Under the pieces are notes generated by a model. The model saw only the letters and a list, made by a program, of their open reading frames with translations, did no database searches and was not told where the DNA came from. DNA of 64,000 nucleotides, taken from Nocardia mangyaensis (GTDB taxonomy: Bacteria; Actinomycetota; Actinomycetes; Mycobacteriales; Mycobacteriaceae). Positions 61,686-64,000 of the stretch are shown in pieces. The first letter of the stretch is position 1. Every line of letters starts with the position of its first letter. Position numbers and translations under genes: made by a program. The stretch covers positions 1,798,001 to 1,862,000 of the forward strand of contig NZ_CP018082.1 in the NCBI RefSeq assembly GCF_001886715.1, given 5' to 3'.

Positions 61686-63928
61686 GGCCGGACACCTGAC
61701 ACGTCAGTCATCTCGGGTGATGCCACAGTTTCAACTTGTGCAAGTACCGGAGCCGGGACTTGTAGGCGGTCCCGGAGCCACGCCAGTCCATCCAGGATGT
61801 ACTGCGGAGCAACCCACTCTAATGATGCGTCAGCCATGAGATGCAACGCGAACGCTGTCTTGTCGAGGTTGCGGACCCGGTTGAAGATCCTGACGTGCAT
61901 CTCCTCCAAGGTCCACGTGTGCCCTTTCCGAATGTGGAGGCCGAGGTTCTTACGTTCAGGATCCTGAGTCCAGACGAGATTTTGCAGAGCAAACGCCTCT
62001 TCGAGCGTGCGGCCGGCAAGTTTGGCGGTAAGTCCTGACCACATCACATCGCAGCGAGTCTGATATGCGAGCCGGATATTTCCCTCGCTCTGGCCATCCA
62101 GCTTGATCACTTTGTCGGCTTCTGGGCAGTCGAGCAAGTCGGTGACTGTCGGTGACTTCTCCAGCCAGTGCTTCAATGTCTCATTGGACGTGACTGCACC
62201 GGGATAGTTTGTTAGACAAGATGTTCCGTCACGGATAGGAGGTACTGCCTGTGCGGCATTGATCGGCTTTTTTGCGGGCGGGGGTTTCACGCTGTCGAGA
62301 TCGGTGATGATCAGTGCCGGGATCGACAGGAATGCCAATAGTCCTTCAAATATGTGTGCAAAGGCCCCGCCAACCTCCAGGATGGTCAGGTGCACCGATC
62401 TCAGCTCGGGGAAGTTTCGCTCGATGATCAGCGGCAACAGGAGCCGTTCAACATTGCCCTCGACCAGGACAACTGCATCGGCAAAGAACAGATCGCAGTG
62501 GGTCAGCTTGACATACCGTTGCAGGAACTCCCTGGTGGTGGCCTCCTGCCGTTGATCGAAGACCGACAAGTCTTTGATTTCACTGCAAGCCAACGGGCCT
62601 GAAATCGACGCCCGCGAGAAGTATCGGATCGGCGAGAAGCTGCTCTCGTAGAGAAGGTGAGAGGAGTGCGTGGTCACCACCATCTGTGTCTGGAATCCCC
62701 TGTCGGGCGGTGGCAAGAGAGCGAAGACCTTCCGGATGAAGACTTGCTGGAGCTGGGCATGCAAGTGCGCTTCGGGCTCTTCGATCATGATCAGGTGTAC
62801 CGGTTGGCGATCGTCGGGTGAAGTCGCCCAGGCGTTATGGAAGTCCAGAATCTCCACCGCCATGTAGATCAGGTTTTTGAACCCTAGACCGTTGTACTGG
62901 TCAGGCAACGTCGCTAGCGATCCTCCTGACGGCCCGGCGTCGGCACCCGGCAGCGCGTAGTGGACTCGCGCACTTCCGCTGAAGATTTGAGCAGGGCTGA
63001 ACGATGCTTTTAATAGGAGTTCAGGGTGTGCTGCCCCTGGGTAGCCTAGCTCGCCGATGCCTCGCAGAATTGGTTCGAACACCTCCCCGAGGTGATCATT
63101 GAGCGCGGACTCGGTATTGGCGATCGCGCCGAGCGCTGCCAAGTCAGTCTCGAACTGGGGGAGGTTCCGTCTATAAAAGCGACCGAGCCGCGAGGAGAGG
63201 TTCTCTGCGCGCCCGCGCGGCTGATCCCCTGAACGCCCGGACGATTCTGAATCGGCAAGATGGCGCTGTGCGTCTAGGAAATCCACCTTGATCAGGGAGG
63301 AGACGATTTCACCAGCGCCAGATTGGCGCGATCCCAGGAAGTACGGTGTGTAGTCGGGCAACGGGACACGTCGACCATCACATCGCCGTTCGTCGAGCGC
63401 GTGATATGTGATCTCGAACTCATCGGTCAGCCGTTTTTCCAGGTACTCAGTCAGCGTCTGCGGCCATGGCCTATACCCGGTCGCCCTATCCTCGTTCGAA
63501 TTCGAAGGAGGGCACGTGGCTGCGCGCGCTATCTGATACCTCGTAAGCATGGCCGAAGAATCTTTCGCCCCATAGACCATCCTTAGGCCGATCAATTCTC
63601 CATCCCAATCGAGGTCCGGCAGTAGGCGCACGACGCGATGAATATTGTCGTCATCTACATCAAACCAAAGATCGAGACATATTTTCGGCACTTGGTCGGC
63701 CGAATCGGGATTGCCTGGATCGAGAGAGTCGAGCTGCGCCCAGCAGTCCGCAGTGAAGTCATAGATCTGGAACTGATCCGACTTGCCCAGAAAGCGTTGG
63801 AAAACCCTGGTAGCCGAGGTCTTTCCGGTGTTATTCGCGCCGACAAAGACGGTGGTCTGCTCATCGAGGTCCACCGTGACTTCCTTCAGTCGACGGAAGT
63901 TTTGAATCCGAAATGACTTGATACGCAA
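61682..63928 (-). CDS. gajA: Gabija GajA-like OLD-family ATPase/nuclease
   Basis: The 748-aa protein has FRIQNFRRLKEVTVDL and Walker A VGANNTGKTSATRVFQRFL near residue 34, LIMIEEPEAHLHAQLQ near 381, and TTHSSHLLYES. The TOPRIM half has VVLVEGNVERLLLPLI near 489 and LIITDLDSVK near 545. Architecture and length are those of GajA, which nicks DNA and is inhibited by NTPs. Start TTG 63928 follows GGAGGAG by five bases. The sequence is noticeably more AT-rich than the left half of the window, suggesting recent acquisition. Confidence 0.82.
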   Translation of the reverse strand: MRIKSFRIQNFRRLKEVTVDLDEQTTVFVGANNTGKTSATRVFQRFLGKSDQFQIYDFTADCWAQLDSLDPGNPDSADQVPKICLDLWFDVDDDNIHRVVRLLPDLDWDGELIGLRMVYGAKDSSAMLTRYQIARAATCPPSNSNEDRATGYRPWPQTLTEYLEKRLTDEFEITYHALDERRCDGRRVPLPDYTPYFLGSRQSGAGEIVSSLIKVDFLDAQRHLADSESSGRSGDQPRGRAENLSSRLGRFYRRNLPQFETDLAALGAIANTESALNDHLGEVFEPILRGIGELGYPGAAHPELLLKASFSPAQIFSGSARVHYALPGADAGPSGGSLATLPDQYNGLGFKNLIYMAVEILDFHNAWATSPDDRQPVHLIMIEEPEAHLHAQLQQVFIRKVFALLPPPDRGFQTQMVVTTHSSHLLYESSFSPIRYFSRASISGPLACSEIKDLSVFDQRQEATTREFLQRYVKLTHCDLFFADAVVLVEGNVERLLLPLIIERNFPELRSVHLTILEVGGAFAHIFEGLLAFLSIPALIITDLDSVKPPPAKKPINAAQAVPPIRDGTSCLTNYPGAVTSNETLKHWLEKSPTVTDLLDCPEADKVIKLDGQSEGNIRLAYQTRCDVMWSGLTAKLAGRTLEEAFALQNLVWTQDPERKNLGLHIRKGHTWTLEEMHVRIFNRVRNLDKTAFALHLMADASLEWVAPQYILDGLAWLRDRLQVPAPVLAQVETVASPEMTDVSGVRP

Positions 63929-63969
63929 CGCTTCTCCTCCACGTATGGATGAAATCCCTGCGAAACATG

Positions 63970-63988
63970 CAGAGGAGTAGCTCCTCTG
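63970..63988. promoter_or_regulatory. Inverted repeat upstream of gajA
   Basis: CAGAGGAG-TAG-CTCCTCTG is a perfect 8-3-8 repeat 42 bp before the gajA start. It can be an operator, a leader hairpin sequestering the similar GGAGGAG ribosome site, or the terminator of a gene beyond the window. Confidence 0.5.
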
Positions 63989-64000
63989 TAAATCACTTGC

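Noticed and set aside
1..64000. tRNA gene as island attachment site, CRISPR array, integrase
   Set aside because: I saw no tRNA cloverleaf or CCA end, no regular spaced repeats and no complete tyrosine or serine integrase. The island ends may lie outside the window.

Overview
This is high-GC actinobacterial DNA, most likely from Nocardia or a close relative in the Mycobacteriales. The host block at the left holds a DUF4191 protein, an RDD membrane protein and a type I glutamine synthetase with the adenylylation-site tyrosine. That order matches the region upstream of mycobacterial glnA1. No rRNA, tRNA or CRISPR array was recognised. All calls come from reading the sequence; no database search was run.

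Layout. 19-1384: an IS701-family element with a TTAG target duplication and a transposase that must shift -1 to be full length. 1398-9926: conserved chromosomal genes (endonuclease/exonuclease/phosphatase, lipoprotein zinc peptidase, lumazine synthase, monoacylglycerol-lipase-type hydrolase, M20 peptidase, DUF4191, RDD, glnA) ending in a strong terminator. A lipase remnant follows, and from there almost everything is accessory DNA dominated by predicted defence, conflict and toxin-antitoxin genes.

Defence island. 10517-24678: a small zinc-ribbon/membrane-protein pair, a DNA methyltransferase fused to a specificity-like domain, and a convergent operon of a 2120-aa DruE/COG1205-like helicase (DUF1998, nuclease-like C-terminus) with two paralogous UvrD-like helicases that carry a toxin-like N-terminal domain. 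24908-26748: a lipoprotein and a HigB/HigA-like toxin-antitoxin pair. 26919-32605: a CRP-like cNMP sensor, a class III nucleotidyl cyclase-like protein, a STAND-like NTPase, an SPFH-like protein, a small membrane protein and a convergent Pycsar-effector-like membrane protein. 32751-36520: an OLD-like AAA/TOPRIM nuclease with a third toxin-like/UvrD paralogue, a Gabija-like pair. 37128-47596: XRE-ImmA plus GNAT, McrBC, a TerD/HIRAN-like protein and a Pif1-exonuclease-BRCT helicase. 48029-52728: a Fic remnant, a HEAT-like protein, HipBA, an ABC-3C-like protein and a RAMA-domain protein. 52809-53950: an intact IS630-family element. 53986-59667: an Abi-family protein, two DarG-like macrodomain genes (one truncated), small proteins, DUF5919 and an inositol-monophosphatase-like gene. 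59796-63928: a Gabija pair (GajB, GajA) in visibly lower-GC DNA.

How the parts relate. Most modules are compact units with 4-bp start/stop overlaps. Four intergenic regions (near 11.75, 24.84, 37.06 and 47.95 kb) carry the same 15-bp element, TTGAC-R-ATGTTTTCA, once as a divergent pair. These sites flank separate modules, so the island may share a regulator. The best candidates for undescribed biology are the cyclase/CRP/STAND/SPFH/TM cluster and the methyltransferase/DruE-like/double UvrD cluster.
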